Assembly (NCBI GenBank): GCA_030068145.1
Contig: JAPJBO010000792.1
Location: forward strand, 1 to 64,000
From: Diplonema papillatum
Lineage: Eukaryota > Euglenozoa > Diplonemea > Diplonemida > Diplonemidae
Length of the DNA stretch: 64,000 bases
Reading direction: 5' to 3'
The position numbers and the translations under genes were made by a program. Shown here one piece after another: positions 1 through 10,268 of this stretch (positions are counted from its first letter, which is position 1; each line of letters begins with the position of its first letter). The notes beneath the pieces were generated by a model that saw only the letters and a program-made list of their open reading frames with translations, made no database searches and had not been told where the DNA came from.

Positions 1-284
1 TGTGCAAGATGAACAAGTAAACCTTGCGCGCTGGCTTCGTTTAACCGTGAGTCTGACAACCAGGGCTCACCCCAGCAGAAGAGAAGAGCGGTCTAACAAA
101 AACTTGTACAGGGCAACTCCTGCTCAACTTGTAAGACGTGGGGAGCCGCAAGAACACTCACCTAACCTGGCGAGAACTTGGTGTCGGTCACAAATTGTTT
201 CGAACCTGACTCGCCAAAGCGACCAAGTAAGGTGTACACGAAAGAAGCCATGCATGCCCCCCCAAACCCACCCGTAATAGCTTT

Positions 285-396
285 AAAAGAACCCATTCGA
301 CGAAAGTCACCCGGAGACTCTAAAATCCCGGATTCTCAAGCGAACTATAACTCTAAAAACCGACTTTAACTCTAAAAAAAGAAAAAAAAAAAAAAA
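285..396 (+). repeat. Family J retroposon 3' end, poly(A)-tailed
   Basis: The stretch has the shape GGTCACCCGGAGACTCTAAA, then a CCCGGATT..CAAGCGAAC segment, repeated ACTCTAAAA, and a terminal A-run. Similar 3' ends recur near 2443, 17840, 19090, 19560, 21375 and 24880. Recurrence plus the A-tail suggests a SINE-like or LINE-tail family. The 5' end and any promoter boxes are not visible. Confidence 0.5.
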
Positions 397-480
397 GCTG
401 AACCTCACAAACAAACAAAGGTCGAAAGACACCAATCTGTACGTCCCACGGGATCGTCGGAAACACAAAAAAGAAAAGAA
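397..480 (+). mobile_element. LINE 3'-UTR fragment (5'-truncated insertion)
   Basis: This block (GCTGAACCTCACAAACAAAC, GGTCGAAAGACACCAATCTG, then GGGATCGTCGGAAACACAAA) recurs directly downstream of LINE ORF2 C-terminal codons at 18115-18195 and again at 37978-38055. It is therefore read as the 3'-UTR and tail of the same LINE family. It abuts the poly(A) of the preceding family J tail, as expected for nested target-primed insertions. Confidence 0.55.
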
Positions 481-704
481 AATAATTAAGCAAACAACAC
501 CTGCAAACGTCGCCGGGCATCAGAGCGACATCAAAAAAAAAAAAAAAAAACTAACAAAAAACACCTCTCAAAGAAACGCCGGATGGTCAGCTATTAATTG
601 GAAGCGCCCCGGTCTAGTGTTCGTTGCCACAAAGCAGTGTTTATTCAATATGGGTACATACCTCTATTACACCTTCGAAGAAAGAAGAAAGAAGAAAAAT
701 AAAA
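481..704. other. No gene seen; poly(A) run and A-rich DNA
   Basis: An 18-nt A-run at 533-550 looks like another retroposon tail. A purine-rich stretch around 680-704 leads into the next repeat. Nothing coding is supported. Confidence 0.6.
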
Positions 705-974
705 GGCCGCACCTGGTCCAGGAACGTGACGGTCAACCACAGCTTGCAAAGCTTGAGTCGGAGGCAGCACAGTGCCACAACCCCGTCCGCTCTGCCCTGC
801 GGCTAACCCGTCTCGACGAGCTTATGTTCAGCGCGAGCGCCAAGCTCCAAGGTGCACCAAGCCTTGATGCTTTAGTTTGGGAAATCGGTAGCCACTTGAC
901 CCGTAGGCCCGTGGCTCTGCAGTACCGCCCAACACGTGAAGCTTGGCACCCGTGTAGCAGGCTTTCCCGGGTAC
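705..974 (+). repeat. Dispersed repeat family K, copy 1
   Basis: About 270 bp running from GGCCGC..CTGGTCCAGGAACGTGACGG to a CTTTCCCGGGTACC end. Near-identical copies lie at 8127-8390 and 25089-25360, with a 3' fragment at 8788-8838. All copies share orientation and follow an A-rich run. Family unknown; short open frames across it are incidental. Confidence 0.7.
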
Positions 975-1140
975 CCAATACCTTCGAAAAACATCCACTC
1001 TAAAGAAGAAGAGAACCCTCACCGTCACGAGCGACAAACTTTCTTGCCATCCTTATTTTCCCAAAACCTGATCCAAATACGTGTACAATGACCGCCCCTT
1101 TCCGCCCTCCCGTACGTCCGGAGGTGTCGGTCGCAGGAGT

Positions 1141-1312
1141 CTTTTTTGGCTAGCCAAAGAGAGTAAAAGAGCGAAAAGAGTACGTGCAGTAGTGAGCAGA
1201 GAAGAGAACGAGTGTAAAATAATAAAGGTAGCAGACCAGCAGAGGCCACCGCAAAAAATATTTCTTACCTTTTCTTTATCCCCTTAAAACCAGCACCAAT
1301 AACAACGACCCC
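1141..1312 (+). repeat. Dispersed repeat family P, copy 1
   Basis: It starts TTTTTTGGCTAGCCAAAG, continues with GAGTAAAAGAGCGAAAAGAG, and ends in AACCAGC..AACAACGACC followed by a C-tract. It matches 3331-3512. The last 40 bases also resemble 34650-34700 and 21735-21770. Confidence 0.55.
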
Positions 1313-1361
1313 CCCCCCCCGTACGTCCACGGACCCCGAAGCAGATTAGAAGGGCTTTTTT

Positions 1362-1396
1362 GCCATATACCATTCCAAGCGTTCTTGCGACCCCTC
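1362..1396 (+). repeat. 3'-end fragment of SINE-like family B
   Basis: The CATTCCAAGCGTTCTTGCGA end followed by CCCC matches the conserved 3' end of family B (CATTCCAAGCACGTTCTTGC, then a C-run). Only the last 35 bases are present. Confidence 0.5.
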
Positions 1397-2029
1397 TTCC
1401 ACACCGCTCCCAGGTGCAGATTGTGGTGCAGACTGTCGCCGCAAGTTCTTTTCATTCTATTCAGTACGACTCGAGGCTGACAGTCAACCGGAGACTCAAA
1501 AAGTACCGGTTTAGCCTACGAATCTGGGGCCGGGGCTGTGGGCAAGCCGATCCATTTCTATCTCCTGGAATTGCATCGAATTGTGGGCCGCTGTTTCGAT
1601 CCGGCAGAACTTTGTAGAAGAGAAAGGAAGGTTAATGGTAACGAAGGGGTCAGGAAAAGGCATAGAGCCTTGCAGATTGTGCTTGGCTCATGTGCCTATT
1701 CGAGCATGGTACCCGGTCACGCCACGCGAGACGCCAATGAATGAAGGGGGGGATTTCTCAGAAGCCGGGTTACAGTTGATTGGCGCATGGACGCGTTAGT
1801 GGTTGCGTCGGTGTTCCACGCTGCGGCAGCGCTCGATTATTTCGAGGGCAGACCGACAATGGGGAAGGTGTGACCGACATCCTTTGATCCTGTTGGTTCG
1901 GGCTAGTTGAGGAGTGCTACCTTTTACCGCCGGCTCTCACCCCGAATTCTCCTGGTGTCGATTCGAGGTGGTCGTGCTCATCTAGCCATGCGTCTTGTTC
2001 CTATTCCCTCAGTAAACAATGCAATACAC
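1397..2029. other. No gene recognised
   Basis: Only short open frames occur, with no recognisable domains. A family J-like CCGGAGACTCAAAAAGTACC lies near 1490-1510. Otherwise I see nothing. Confidence 0.4.
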
Positions 2030-2082
2030 CCCGGGCTTACGCTCCACGTGTGGAACGTGTGGGTTTCCACACGTGATTTCTT
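2030..2082 (-). repeat. Half copy of the hAT-like MITE (one terminus)
   Basis: GGGCTTACGCTCCACGTGTG and the following TTCCACACGTG match one end of the complete TIR element at 5199-5470, in reverse orientation. The second terminus is missing. Confidence 0.5.
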
Positions 2083-2165
2083 TTGTGTTGGGACGACGTT
2101 TTTGGAATACCGACCGACAGTGTCCGTCGAAAATGGGGGAGGGGGGGTACCCACCCACTTAATTG

Positions 2166-2270
2166 ACAATGCATTGTTGGTACTAAAAATTAGTAGTTGG
2201 CAGCTATCTACATGAAACTTACCAAAGCAGGTGAGTTCCTCTAGTGCGCACAAACACAACGTATTTTTTC
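2166..2270 (+). repeat. Dispersed repeat family D, copy 1
   Basis: The block CAATGCATTGTTGGTACTAA, AAATTAGTAGTTGGCAGC, then CAGGTGAGTTCC and CTAGTGCGCACAAACA recurs at 3203-3301 and, diverged, at 16206-16301. Confidence 0.65.
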
Positions 2271-2442
2271 TGAGACCGAAAACGGAGCGTAATCCCTGAA
2301 TACACCTTCAACAGCACCGTACAGAGCGAGCCTGCCCGAGTAACTGGCCATCCGAAACGACGTCAGAAGCACTGGCCTCGGACGTCATTTGACCTCGGAA
2401 TAGTACTAAGAAATCACTCACTCTCTCTCTTCGCTCTAAGAG

Positions 2443-2535
2443 AACCCATTCATGAACGGTCACACGGAGACCCTAAAACCCCGGAATTTCAAGCGAACTT
2501 TAACTCTAAAAAAACATTCACTCTAAAAAAACTAA
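2443..2535 (+). repeat. Family J retroposon 3' end
   Basis: GGTCACACGGAGACCCTAAA, a CCCGGAATTTCAAGCGAAC segment and repeated ACTCTAAAAAAA units repeat the tail seen at 285-396. Confidence 0.45.
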
Positions 2536-3202
2536 AACGTCTAAACAAAGGTTCCTCACAAAACAAGGGGAAAAGGGGCAGTTTTGACAACTCACGGGGT
2601 TCTCCTTTGTTTTTTTGGTGTTCTTACCCTCTTATTTCATTATTTCCCCAGAATCAAATTCAACTAGAACGACACCCCCCACCCCGTCCCCTTTTTTTCT
2701 TCCTTCACCCGGAGACTCTTAACCGGACGCTCTGAACTATCGGCCTTTTCCCTGCCTACAAACCAAACCTACACATTTTTTTCCTCCTTTCTTTCCGGGG
2801 GTGTTTGGCATCATGCTGCCAAAGAAAAAAAATAGAGGAGAAATCAAGCCAAGAACGGCGCTTAACGCTTCTTTCTGGCAACCTTGTTTGAGCACCTTCG
2901 GTGCGTCCAGGGGCCAGCGACCGACACCACGAACACATTCGCAATGAATGTGGCCCTGGGCCGCGTCGAGAACAAGGAAGAGGGAGGAATAGCCGGTGTC
3001 TTATTTTTTGCGACAACCAATTTCTGCTTCCCTGGAGGCAGTATTTGTTACAGCTAAAAAGAACGTTGGCAGCGGTTTAACCAGAACACATGTAGGCTAA
3101 ATCGCACAAACAAAAATCCGAATCCCTAAGTTTCCGAATCGTCCCCTTCCAACCTTGCTTCTGAAGCAAGTGGGACTTCAAATACTCAGGGCTTGCCGCC
3201 CA
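2536..3202. other. No gene; contains a small shared segment (family L)
   Basis: The segment at about 3061-3118 (GGCAGCGGTTTAACC and AAATCGCACAAACAAAA) is also found at about 23281-23338, just downstream of the SSU rRNA fragment. No coding region or RNA gene is supported in the rest. Confidence 0.4.
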
Positions 3203-3301
3203 ATGTAAACAATGCATTGTTGGTACTAAAAATTAGTAGTTGGCAGCGTACTACATGAAACTCACCAAAGCAGGTGAGTTCCGCTAGTGCGCACAAACAA
3301 A
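3203..3301 (+). repeat. Dispersed repeat family D, copy 2
   Basis: Near-identical to 2166-2270, including the AAATTAGTAGTTGGCAGCG core and the GCTAGTGCGCACAAACA end. Confidence 0.65.
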
Positions 3302-3330
3302 AGAAAGCGCCATCCTAATCTTTTTTTTTG

Positions 3331-3512
3331 GCTAGCCAAAGTGAGTAAAAGAGTGAAAAGAGTACGCAACGAGTGAGTAGAGAAGAGAAACGAGTGTAAA
3401 AAAAGCGGTGATAGTGCAAGCTTCTATCAAACCGACGGATACCGCCGCCAAAAGAAATTTTCTTGCTTTCCCTGATTCCACAAAACCAGCGCCATTAACA
3501 ACGACCCCCCTC
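3331..3512 (+). repeat. Dispersed repeat family P, copy 2
   Basis: Matches 1141-1312 in order, ending AACCAGCGCCATTAACAACG followed by a C-tract. Confidence 0.55.
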
Positions 3513-3770
3513 GATCGATTTTGAGGTAGCCGCCCTGTCGTACCGAAGAATAAAGGTCCGAACGAGACCTCCTCCTCTCATCCTCGCCCGTCCTTTTTTC
3601 CCTCTCTGTATTCGAACTTTAAGAAACCCAGGGAAAAAATAAAACGCGGAACTTCGCCAAAGCCAATACTTTAACAGCAACAAACGGAAAAAGAAGACGG
3701 CCCGAGTGCAAAAAGCCGCTGCAGTCCACAAAAGAAGCCGCGCGCAGTGCTCCCGCTAACGAAAAAGTGC

Positions 3771-3847
3771 GAGGAATTCCTCAAAAAAAAAAAGAGGCTC
3801 GAAAAAAGAGGGTGAGGAATTCCTCATGAGGAATTCCTCACCTTTTT
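3771..3847. repeat. Cluster of three GAGGAATTCCTC palindromes
   Basis: The 12-base palindrome GAGGAATTCCTC occurs at 3771-3782, 3814-3825 and 3828-3839. The last two are arranged as TGAGGAATTCCTCA tandem hairpin arms. No associated gene is seen. Confidence 0.7.
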
Positions 3848-3998
3848 CTGTTGGTGGTATCGTGTCTACAGCCTAAGCACTGCATCACAGTCTCGTGGGC
3901 TGGCGGCAGAAGTCTGAGGCTGCCATGGGGGCTGGAGCCAAGAAAGAGAGTCGAGGATCAGAAGCAGCCCCGGATTTCTTGACATTCTCTCCCAGTCG

Positions 3999-4166
3999 AC
4001 ACAACTGCCTTGTTCCACGTGATTAATGGTCTGCGTCTACTCGTGCCAATGATTTGTAAACCAGCACGCAGTATCGAGTGGTGATTGAATTTGAAATGGG
4101 CTGTTGCCTCCAGGAATGTGCAGTGCTTATTGTGACAAACAGACTGAGAAGTGCAAACTTTCTCCA
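3999..4166 (-). repeat. Dispersed repeat family F, copy 1 (inverted)
   Basis: Reverse complement of the repeat at 14834-15052. Shared landmarks include TGCCAATGATTTGTAAACCAG, CTACTCGTGCCAATG and AGAAGTGCAAA..TTTCTCC. In both copies a C/G-rich palindromic tract (GGGGGC..GCCCCC) lies beyond the same end. Confidence 0.6.
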
Positions 4167-4503
4167 CCTGTACTGTACCGTTCGCCGGGGGGCAAAGCCC
4201 CCGGACCCCCCCCCTGGAGAAAAGCTTCTCGGTCTCAGAGCGGCAAAAGAAAGTTGGTCGGGAAACCAAGGTAAAAATGAAGCTAATAACCTGCACAACA
4301 CGGGGGTAAAAATTTTGGGGGGCACCAAAAAAAAACAAGGCCCAAACAGGGTTTTCAATTCCTCACCAAAAGTGAGGTTAGCGGGGGCACTGGCCGCGCG
4401 TGGAAAAAAAAAGAAGGAAAAGCAAGCAACAGGCACCTTGTCTCCCGGTCTCAATACCGTGGGGAGAAGAGAGACGGTGGTGGGCCCATGTTTTGGCCAT
4501 TCG

Positions 4504-5019
4504 AACAGGGATTTATACGCCGGTCTAGATGGGCGGGTCACCCGTCCATCTCTAAAAAAAAAAAAAAAAAAAAAAAAACCCACGGGCTGGCGGGTGTAGG
4601 TAGGCTACCATAGCAGTCATAGGGGGTCATGGGGGGGGCCATAGGGGGTCCATAGGGGGGTCATAGGGGGGAGGGTCCAATGGGGGGTCCCAGGGGGGTC
4701 ATAGGGGGGGGGGGGGGTCATGGAGGCGAGCAAGCGGCCCAACCCGGCGAGACACAGCCGAACTTCCAACCGCAGTGGTGGATTCTATCACGCCCAACTC
4801 AGGATGGGGCCGGGACAATGCCGGGGAAAAGGAAGGACATGCTAGGGCAACATACGTTGTTCAGCTCCTGGAAGAAGTGATGCACGGTGATGCACAGTGA
4901 TCCACGCTAGTGCGGTGTGCACAGTGACACGATAGCGCATGGTGGTGCATAGTGATCCACAGTGGAGGACAGTGGTGGCACTAATTTTCGGGCCCTCAAC
5001 GACTTTGCAGGGCTGGCTG
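4504..5019 (+). repeat. Composite retroposon-like repeat G, copy 1
   Basis: Two blocks occur in the same order here and at 13301-13979. The first starts AGGGATTTATACGCCGGTCT, with GGGCGGGTCACCCGTCCAT, an internal A-run (about 4554-4578) and many GTCATAGGGGG units. The second (4878-5019) runs TGATGCACGGTGATGCAC to GACTTTGCAGGGCTGGCT. Shared order implies one composite unit, not two chance insertions. No coding content is supported. Confidence 0.6.
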
Positions 5020-5198
5020 GGGTGGCTGGACAGGCTGGACCACCACTGGGGTTCTGGGGGGTCGACAAACACGTGCTCGGCACCCCGGTGCAAAAGACGG
5101 GTACCCGTCCATCTACATGGACTATTGCTCTAGGCCGAAATCCCCTTATAAATCCCTGCATTCGAATAGCAAAAAAAAAAAAAAAGAACACTCCCCCC

Positions 5199-5470
5199 CA
5201 GGGCTTACGCTCCATTTTCGGTCTCAGAGAAAATACGTGTGGGCGCTTAAGGTTCGAGGGGAAAAAAAACCTTTCCCCTTATGTGCGACGGCAAAACAAA
5301 TAGCGTCGCTACTGGACTTGTCGACACCTGTGGGCCTAGACTCCCCTGCATGTGGACCAATAAATCAAAATCCACATGTGGTACCTGTGGATCCACACGT
5401 GGGGGAACAAAATCCAAAAAGAATTATCGTGTGGAAATCCACACGTTCCACACGTGGAGCGTAAGCCCTG
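5199..5470. mobile_element. hAT-like MITE with 15-bp TIRs and 8-bp TSD
   Basis: The element is bounded by CAGGGCTTACGCTCC (5199-5213) and its exact reverse complement (5456-5470). The 8-bp direct repeat CTCCCCCC flanks it at 5191-5198 and 5471-5478. An 8-bp duplication and CAGGG-type termini are hallmarks of the hAT superfamily. At 272 bp with no ORF it is non-autonomous. A half copy lies at 2030-2082, and a hAT transposase remnant is present at 38.5-38.9 kb, although no sequence link between them is demonstrated. Confidence 0.7.
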
Positions 5471-5478
5471 CTCCCCCC

Positions 5479-6690
5479 CCAACCCTACCTACCCTATTCT
5501 CCATAGCAGTGGAGACTGAGCGGGTTCGATGCTCGAAGGTGAACTGGCCAAAATCCCATGGGAAATGGTGTGGAAAAAAAAGAAAGAACGCCTTTCCCGA
5601 AGTGCGGGGGTGTCGATTTCGGACCGATTTCCTCTTCTTTTTTTTGGCTTTTGGGTTTTGCATCCACACTTCAACGACTGTTTGTTCGACAACAAACACG
5701 CCGAAGACGAAATATGTGAGGAAATCGCAAAAAGCCATCTCACATGTTATGTCGTATAACATGCGAAATCTCCTCTTACGTGGGTCGCGCGAGGTCCATT
5801 ATGGGTCGGCGGGATCTGGGTGCCGCAGAGAGGTGACCGAATTTTTGTCTCAATCATCACGAAAAGGAGGGAGAAAAATCACCGAAAGGAAATAAATAAT
5901 GCTGGAAAAAGTCATCTGGAATTCGGTCGGGATTTTTTTTTTGGCCGGGTGCTCCTATCGTCGTCGTCGGAGGGGTGGGGTAGACTTGATCGGCCCGTAG
6001 TCTTCTAGCGTGTGCATTGGCTCTCTCACCCTACACCGTGTTTCCCCCTGCTCGACAATCCCCAACACGCTGAAGTCCAGTCTCAGAAGCTGGCGTAAAA
6101 GAGCGGCCCCCTATCCCCCGAAACCGCGCCGCATTGCCGGCCGCTGCGCGAATGCTGACCATAACCACAGATTCTGTGTCTAACTTCAAAACTATCTCGG
6201 TGAGGGCGTGAGTGGGTCTTTGAAGCGTGGACGATGCCTCTCGCGCTGCTCCCCTTGAGGTTCCTGGCTCATGCCAAAGCGCCGCCGCCCGGGTTAAGGG
6301 GTTGCGGAAACTACCTCGGTGAGTGCAAGCGCCTGAAGCGCGACACGGCACGATCGAAGAGGTGGCCACCTAGCGGCGAATGCAGGCCATCGCTGCAGAT
6401 GTTCTGCATTCTAACCTCAAACCATCTCAGAGTACCGCGTTGGCACCACGGGGTTTCCGGTCCCTACTTACTGCGTGGAGCTATAGAATTGCCTGGTGCC
6501 GTACCCACGGTCCGGGAGTTTCTGCTTCGTCTTGTCCAACGAGAACTGCCTTGAAGAAAGGGAGAAGTAAAAACACGTCTTTGCAACTGATATCACTAGC
6601 GCAAGGGAATGTTGAGTGATTCGGAAAACTTCACTGTTTCTTTGAGCCAACCACACCCCGAAGGCTGTGCGAAGTTCTCTTATCGAGAGC
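5479..6690. other. No gene recognised
   Basis: Open frames are short and domain-free. A segment at about 6225-6290 (GCTCCCCTTGAGGTTCCTGG, GCTCATGCCAAAGCGCCG) recurs inverted at about 16870-16935, marking another dispersed repeat. A weak palindrome-array motif (CCAGTCTCAGAAGCTGG) is near 6070. Confidence 0.4.
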
Positions 6691-6769
6691 ATGACACATC
6701 ACGTGCGAAGAGATAACCGCGCCGCTGGCGATGCAGATTATCGCTACAGATTCTTTGCATTCTAACCCA
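6691..6769 (-). repeat. Family C element next to LSU rRNA 3' end
   Basis: ACACATCACGTGCGAAGAGA, TAACCGCG, then GGCGATGCAGATTATCGC and ATTCTTTGCATTCTAA recur at 32522-32601 (same strand) and inverted at 29490-29566. It lies immediately 3' of the antisense LSU fragment, so it may be rRNA-derived. That is inference only. Confidence 0.5.
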
Positions 6770-6840
6770 AACTCTTATCGACTTTCGTGCATCAGCTCCC
6801 TCAGTGAAACTGTGGCACCAGGCATCCACGGTTTATCACG

Positions 6841-6936
6841 CGTTCAGCCATAATCCATCCAGTGGTGGCATCACGGCACTGTCCGATCGAACAGCCGCGG
6901 ATACCAGGGACTAGAAACAGGAGTTCCTCTCGTACT
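6841..6936 (-). rRNA. LSU (28S) rRNA 3'-domain fragment, antisense
   Basis: On the minus strand the sequence contains the near-universal LSU motif TAGTACGAGAGGAAC. About 50 nt later come CGGCTGTTCGATCGGACAG..GCC and CTGGATGGATTATGGCTGAACGC, which match the conserved sarcin-ricin-proximal 3' domain of eukaryotic LSU rRNA (TACGAGAGGAAC...GATTATGGCTGAACGC). It is only about 100 nt long and flanked by repeats, so it is a fragment. It has the same strand and order as the LSU piece at 10745-11180. Confidence 0.75.
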
Positions 6937-7135
6937 ACCCCCCCCCGTAGGCCTTACGCGTGCACACGTGTCCGAACTCATCGTTCTTCAAAGCAATCGA
7001 AAATAAAACAAAAGAGCGTTTTACCACCTTGCGCGGTGCCACGGGATGTTTGGCAGCCGCTGCTAAACATCCGCGCATGCTAATCCATGTGGTTCATGTA
7101 CTTAAAAGAACTCAATACTAAACAAACATAACGCG

Positions 7136-7277
7136 AAGCTTTACCAGCTTCGGCTGACACCATTTGCGCACTTAACCATGGTTAAGAAGACGACTGAAAG
7201 CACAGACACAAAGAGCTCAAAGCATTTGCAAAATAACACGAAAAGCCTCTAGGCAAAAACCCGTTTTTCACACTTCT
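7136..7277 (+). repeat. Dispersed repeat family H, copy 1
   Basis: CAGCTTCGGCTGACACC, TTAACCATGGTTAAGAAGAC, and GCATTTGCAAAATA..CACGAAAAGCCTC recur at 9604-9740 with few changes. The TTAACCATGGTTAA palindrome is internal. Confidence 0.6.
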
Positions 7278-7690
7278 TCATTACACGGCGGACGCTGTGG
7301 CGAATCGTCGCACACAGAGCTCTACGTGGCTGAGACCCTGCCACTGAACCGAGCTTCTTGTCTGACACACGCATCACAAAGCCTTCCGCAACTCCCCCCT
7401 CCAAATACTCTGCAAAAAAGGGTCGCACGGGGGACTCTAGAATACCGGTCTCTTAAGCTCAAAATACTGCCAAACTTGTTCACACTCAAGAGCACTCCTC
7501 CCACTGAAGAAGAAGCCGCAGCTTCACGGTTTCCGAACCGCGAAGTCACGGTTTTGCGGGTTTGGGGGGAGCACGGAAACCGCATGGAAACAGCAACAAA
7601 GAAGAAGAAAAAGAAGAAAAACACACAAAGTACGTAAAAGAATGAAAACACACTGCCCAGACCCTGCTCTAACAGCACAAAAGGAAACCC

Positions 7691-8043
7691 CCAGGCATCT
7701 TGTTAAGAACCATCCATCCATCCATCAGCCGGCTGACCCCCCCCCCCCCCCCCCCCTCCTCAGGCTATTTTCACTGTGGAGGGGGGAGACGCTACCTGTC
7801 ACACTCTATGGTGGTCACCACGGTGGGCGGTCAGAAAAAAAAATTTTTTTTTTGCCCCAAATACCCCAAATACCACACTTTGGAAAATTTTTGTGGGCCC
7901 ACTTTTGGCAGGGAATTTTGACCATTTCACCTTCAGAGAATTTGACCACCCAGCCTCCAAGGCAACTGCACTGTAGAGGAGGGGGGGGTCTGGTTTATCC
8001 GGCCATCCGGCCAAAGTGGCTGATCCTTAACAAGAGCGCTGAA
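7691..8043 (+). repeat. Dispersed repeat family S, uninterrupted copy
   Basis: It runs from CCAGGCATCTTGTTAAGAAC through CCATCCATCCATCAGCC, a C-tract, GCCCCAAATACCCCAAATAC, and a G-tract, to GGCCAAAGTGGCTGATCC and TTAACAAGAGCGCTGA. The second copy starts at 29877 and is split by a foldback insertion, resuming at 32395-32462. This uninterrupted copy shows the pre-insertion state. Confidence 0.75.
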
Positions 8044-8126
8044 AACCCCCCCTTCCCCCTCGCCTCACAGTCAAGGAGACTTCAAAAAACCGACCGCTTA
8101 CTACAAGAAACACTCTAAAAAAAAAA

Positions 8127-8390
8127 GGCCGCTCCTGGTCCAGGAACGTGACGGTCAACCACAGCTTGCAAAGCTTGAGTCGGAGGCAGCACAGTGCTAC
8201 AACCCCGTCCGCTCTGCCCTGCGGCTGACCGTCTCGACGAGCATATATTCAGCGCGAGCGCCAAGCCCCAAGGTGCGCCACGCCTTGATGCTATAGGAAA
8301 TCGGTAGCCACTTGACCCGTAGGCCCGTGGCTCTGCAGTACCGCCGAACACGTGAAGCTTGCTCCCGTGTAGCAGGCTTTCCCTGGTACC
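8127..8390 (+). repeat. Dispersed repeat family K, copy 2
   Basis: Matches 705-974 end to end, with small deletions, beginning right after a 10-nt A-run. Confidence 0.7.
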
Positions 8391-8787
8391 GGGAAGGGCT
8401 GTACATCCAGGGGATTAGCTTCTATATCCACATTTGGACTGTCAGTCCAAATTTGGAAAGGCCGCCGAGAAAAAATGAAAATATTTACTTCTATTCGCGA
8501 CTCCTTGCTACGTTAATTATAGCACCCCACCCGTATTGCAATACGATATAGTTACGGATATTCAACCTGCGCAAACCATAAGCAGCACCACAAATACACG
8601 AAAAGAGACGGTCAGACGGTACCAAGAAGACAGACAGTCACCTACTGCGGCACCATACTGAGGAGGGCCTACCGTAAGTAAGGTATGTGGACAATGGCCG
8701 AAACCACCAATGACCAACGACCAAGGTACCCACCGATCCTCTTACCTCGTGTAACCACCACTCATACGACACTCAGAGCACAAATAA

Positions 8788-8838
8788 TACCGCCGAACAC
8801 GTAGAGCTTGGCTCCCGTAGCAGGCTTTCCCTGGTACC
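8788..8838 (+). repeat. Family K 3' fragment
   Basis: TACCGCCGAACACGTAGAGC through CAGGCTTTCCCTGGTACC repeats only the last 50 bases of family K. Confidence 0.55.
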
Positions 8839-9603
8839 TGCATGCGGCTAAAAAAAAGTCTCAATGGACGCCGTCTACAGGCAACTGCCTGAGCGAATAT
8901 CGCCGGAAACACAAAACACAAAAGAAAAGTCCTGGGGGGTCCACCCTAATCAATAATAATAATAATCCCCTGCCTCGAAAGAACCGAGAAAAATAACAAT
9001 AAAATACACAAAATAAAATTTGAAATCTGAAAAGCCACACTCATTTCTTGGCGGCCCGTCCAACCGTGCATCTTGGCAAAAATAGTTCAATTCGGGCGAA
9101 GCACGTACGGGCATATCGCGCAACCTCAAGAAAGAACAGGACCCACAAACGAACTGGAAAAGAAGCATGTTTCGGACCGTTGGGCGATGGTGCGCTTCGA
9201 GAATCCAAACAAGGAACTCAGTTCGGCGTCCTGTGTGTGGGGGGGGGGTGAGAGAGGCCTCGGGGTTTTCTGTTGGCCACCGAACGTCGTGTTTGGACAC
9301 CCTGTAGTTGCCCTGTTTAGTCACAGAGTCCACAGGTCTCCTGAGAACAGTGTCCAGAGAATCCCGCCAACTCTCCCGACCTTCTTTAGACCCTGGCTGC
9401 TTTAGACTTTGGGACTTCGGACCCTGGCTACTTTAAGCTTTAGACTCTGGGCTGGGAATGGATTTAGATTTGCTGGAACAACAGGGGGTCACTTTCAAGT
9501 GTTCTTGCCAGCTGATCCCCCGGACAGCCGCGGCAGCCCTCGCAGGGCTCTCCGGGGCTGGGAATGGGTGGAACAACAAAGGGGACACTTGTAGATTTTT
9601 TGG
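8839..9603. other. No gene; internal duplications and a TAA microsatellite
   Basis: A (TAA)n tract is at about 8950-8968. The segment at about 9149-9225 (GGAAAAGAAGCATGTTTCGG, TCCAAACAAGGAACTCAGTT) is duplicated at about 9938-10097. The GGCTGGGAATGG..GGAACAACA module recurs at 9448, 9549 and 9790. No coding function is seen. Confidence 0.45.
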
Positions 9604-9740
9604 CAGCTTCGGCTGACACCTTCTGCGCATTTAACCATGGTTAAGAAGACGACTGAATGCACAGACACAAAGATAGCTCAATGCATTTGCAAAATAGCAC
9701 GAAAAGCCTCCAGGCAAAAACCTGTTTTCACATTTCTACT
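9604..9740 (+). repeat. Dispersed repeat family H, copy 2
   Basis: Matches 7136-7277, including the TTAACCATGGTTAAGAAGAC core. Confidence 0.6.
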
Positions 9741-9753
9741 GCTTTTGCCAGCA

Positions 9754-9802
9754 GATCCATTCCCAGCCCTCGCGGGGGCTCTCCGGGACTGGGAATGGAT
9801 TT
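9754..9802. repeat. Hairpin with 12-bp arms
   Basis: ATCCATTCCCAG and its reverse complement CTGGGAATGGAT face each other across a short GC-rich loop. A related, weaker arrangement is at about 9518-9568. Confidence 0.5.
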
Positions 9803-10084
9803 AGATGGACCGGAACAACAAGGGGTTTTTTTTTTAAGTTACTGTTTTTGCCAGCAGATCCATGCCCAGCCCGGCGGCAGCCCACACACTGTACCGAGAG
9901 TACCCTGCGCTTCGAAAGAGTAAGCACCGTCTTGCCGGAAAAGAAGCATGCTTCGGGGGGGTTCTGGGTTCCCTTGGGTTGCGCGATGCGCATCCTTTCG
10001 TGATGGAACCCTGCGCGACTTTGAAAACTGATGACACCATTAGGCGGCTTCTTTCTTTTTTAGGCCGTCCAAACAAGGAACTTA

Positions 10085-10268
10085 GTTCACTGATCTCCTT
10101 TAGGGCTACCCCGAAGGCGAGGTCTTGATTCTTCACTGATCTCCTTTAGGGCTACCCCGAAGGCGAGGTCTTGATTCTTCACTGATCTCCTTTAGGGCTA
10201 CCCCGAAGGCGAGGTCTTGATTCTTCACTGATCTCCTTTAGGGCTACCCCGAAGGCGAGGTCTTGATT
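10085..10268 (+). repeat. Tandem array, 46 bp x 4
   Basis: Four almost perfect 46-bp units containing TTCACTGATCTCCTTTAGGG and CTACCCCGAAGGCGAGG, starting at 10085, 10131, 10177 and 10223. There are no spacers, so it is not a CRISPR array. Confidence 0.9.

Noticed and set aside
4078..4599. 173- and 186-codon opposing frames
   Set aside because: They traverse family F, C/G tracts and poly(A); composition is homopolymer-driven, with no domains.
10085..10268. Possible CRISPR array
   Set aside because: Units are contiguous 46-bp tandem repeats without spacers, in a eukaryotic context.
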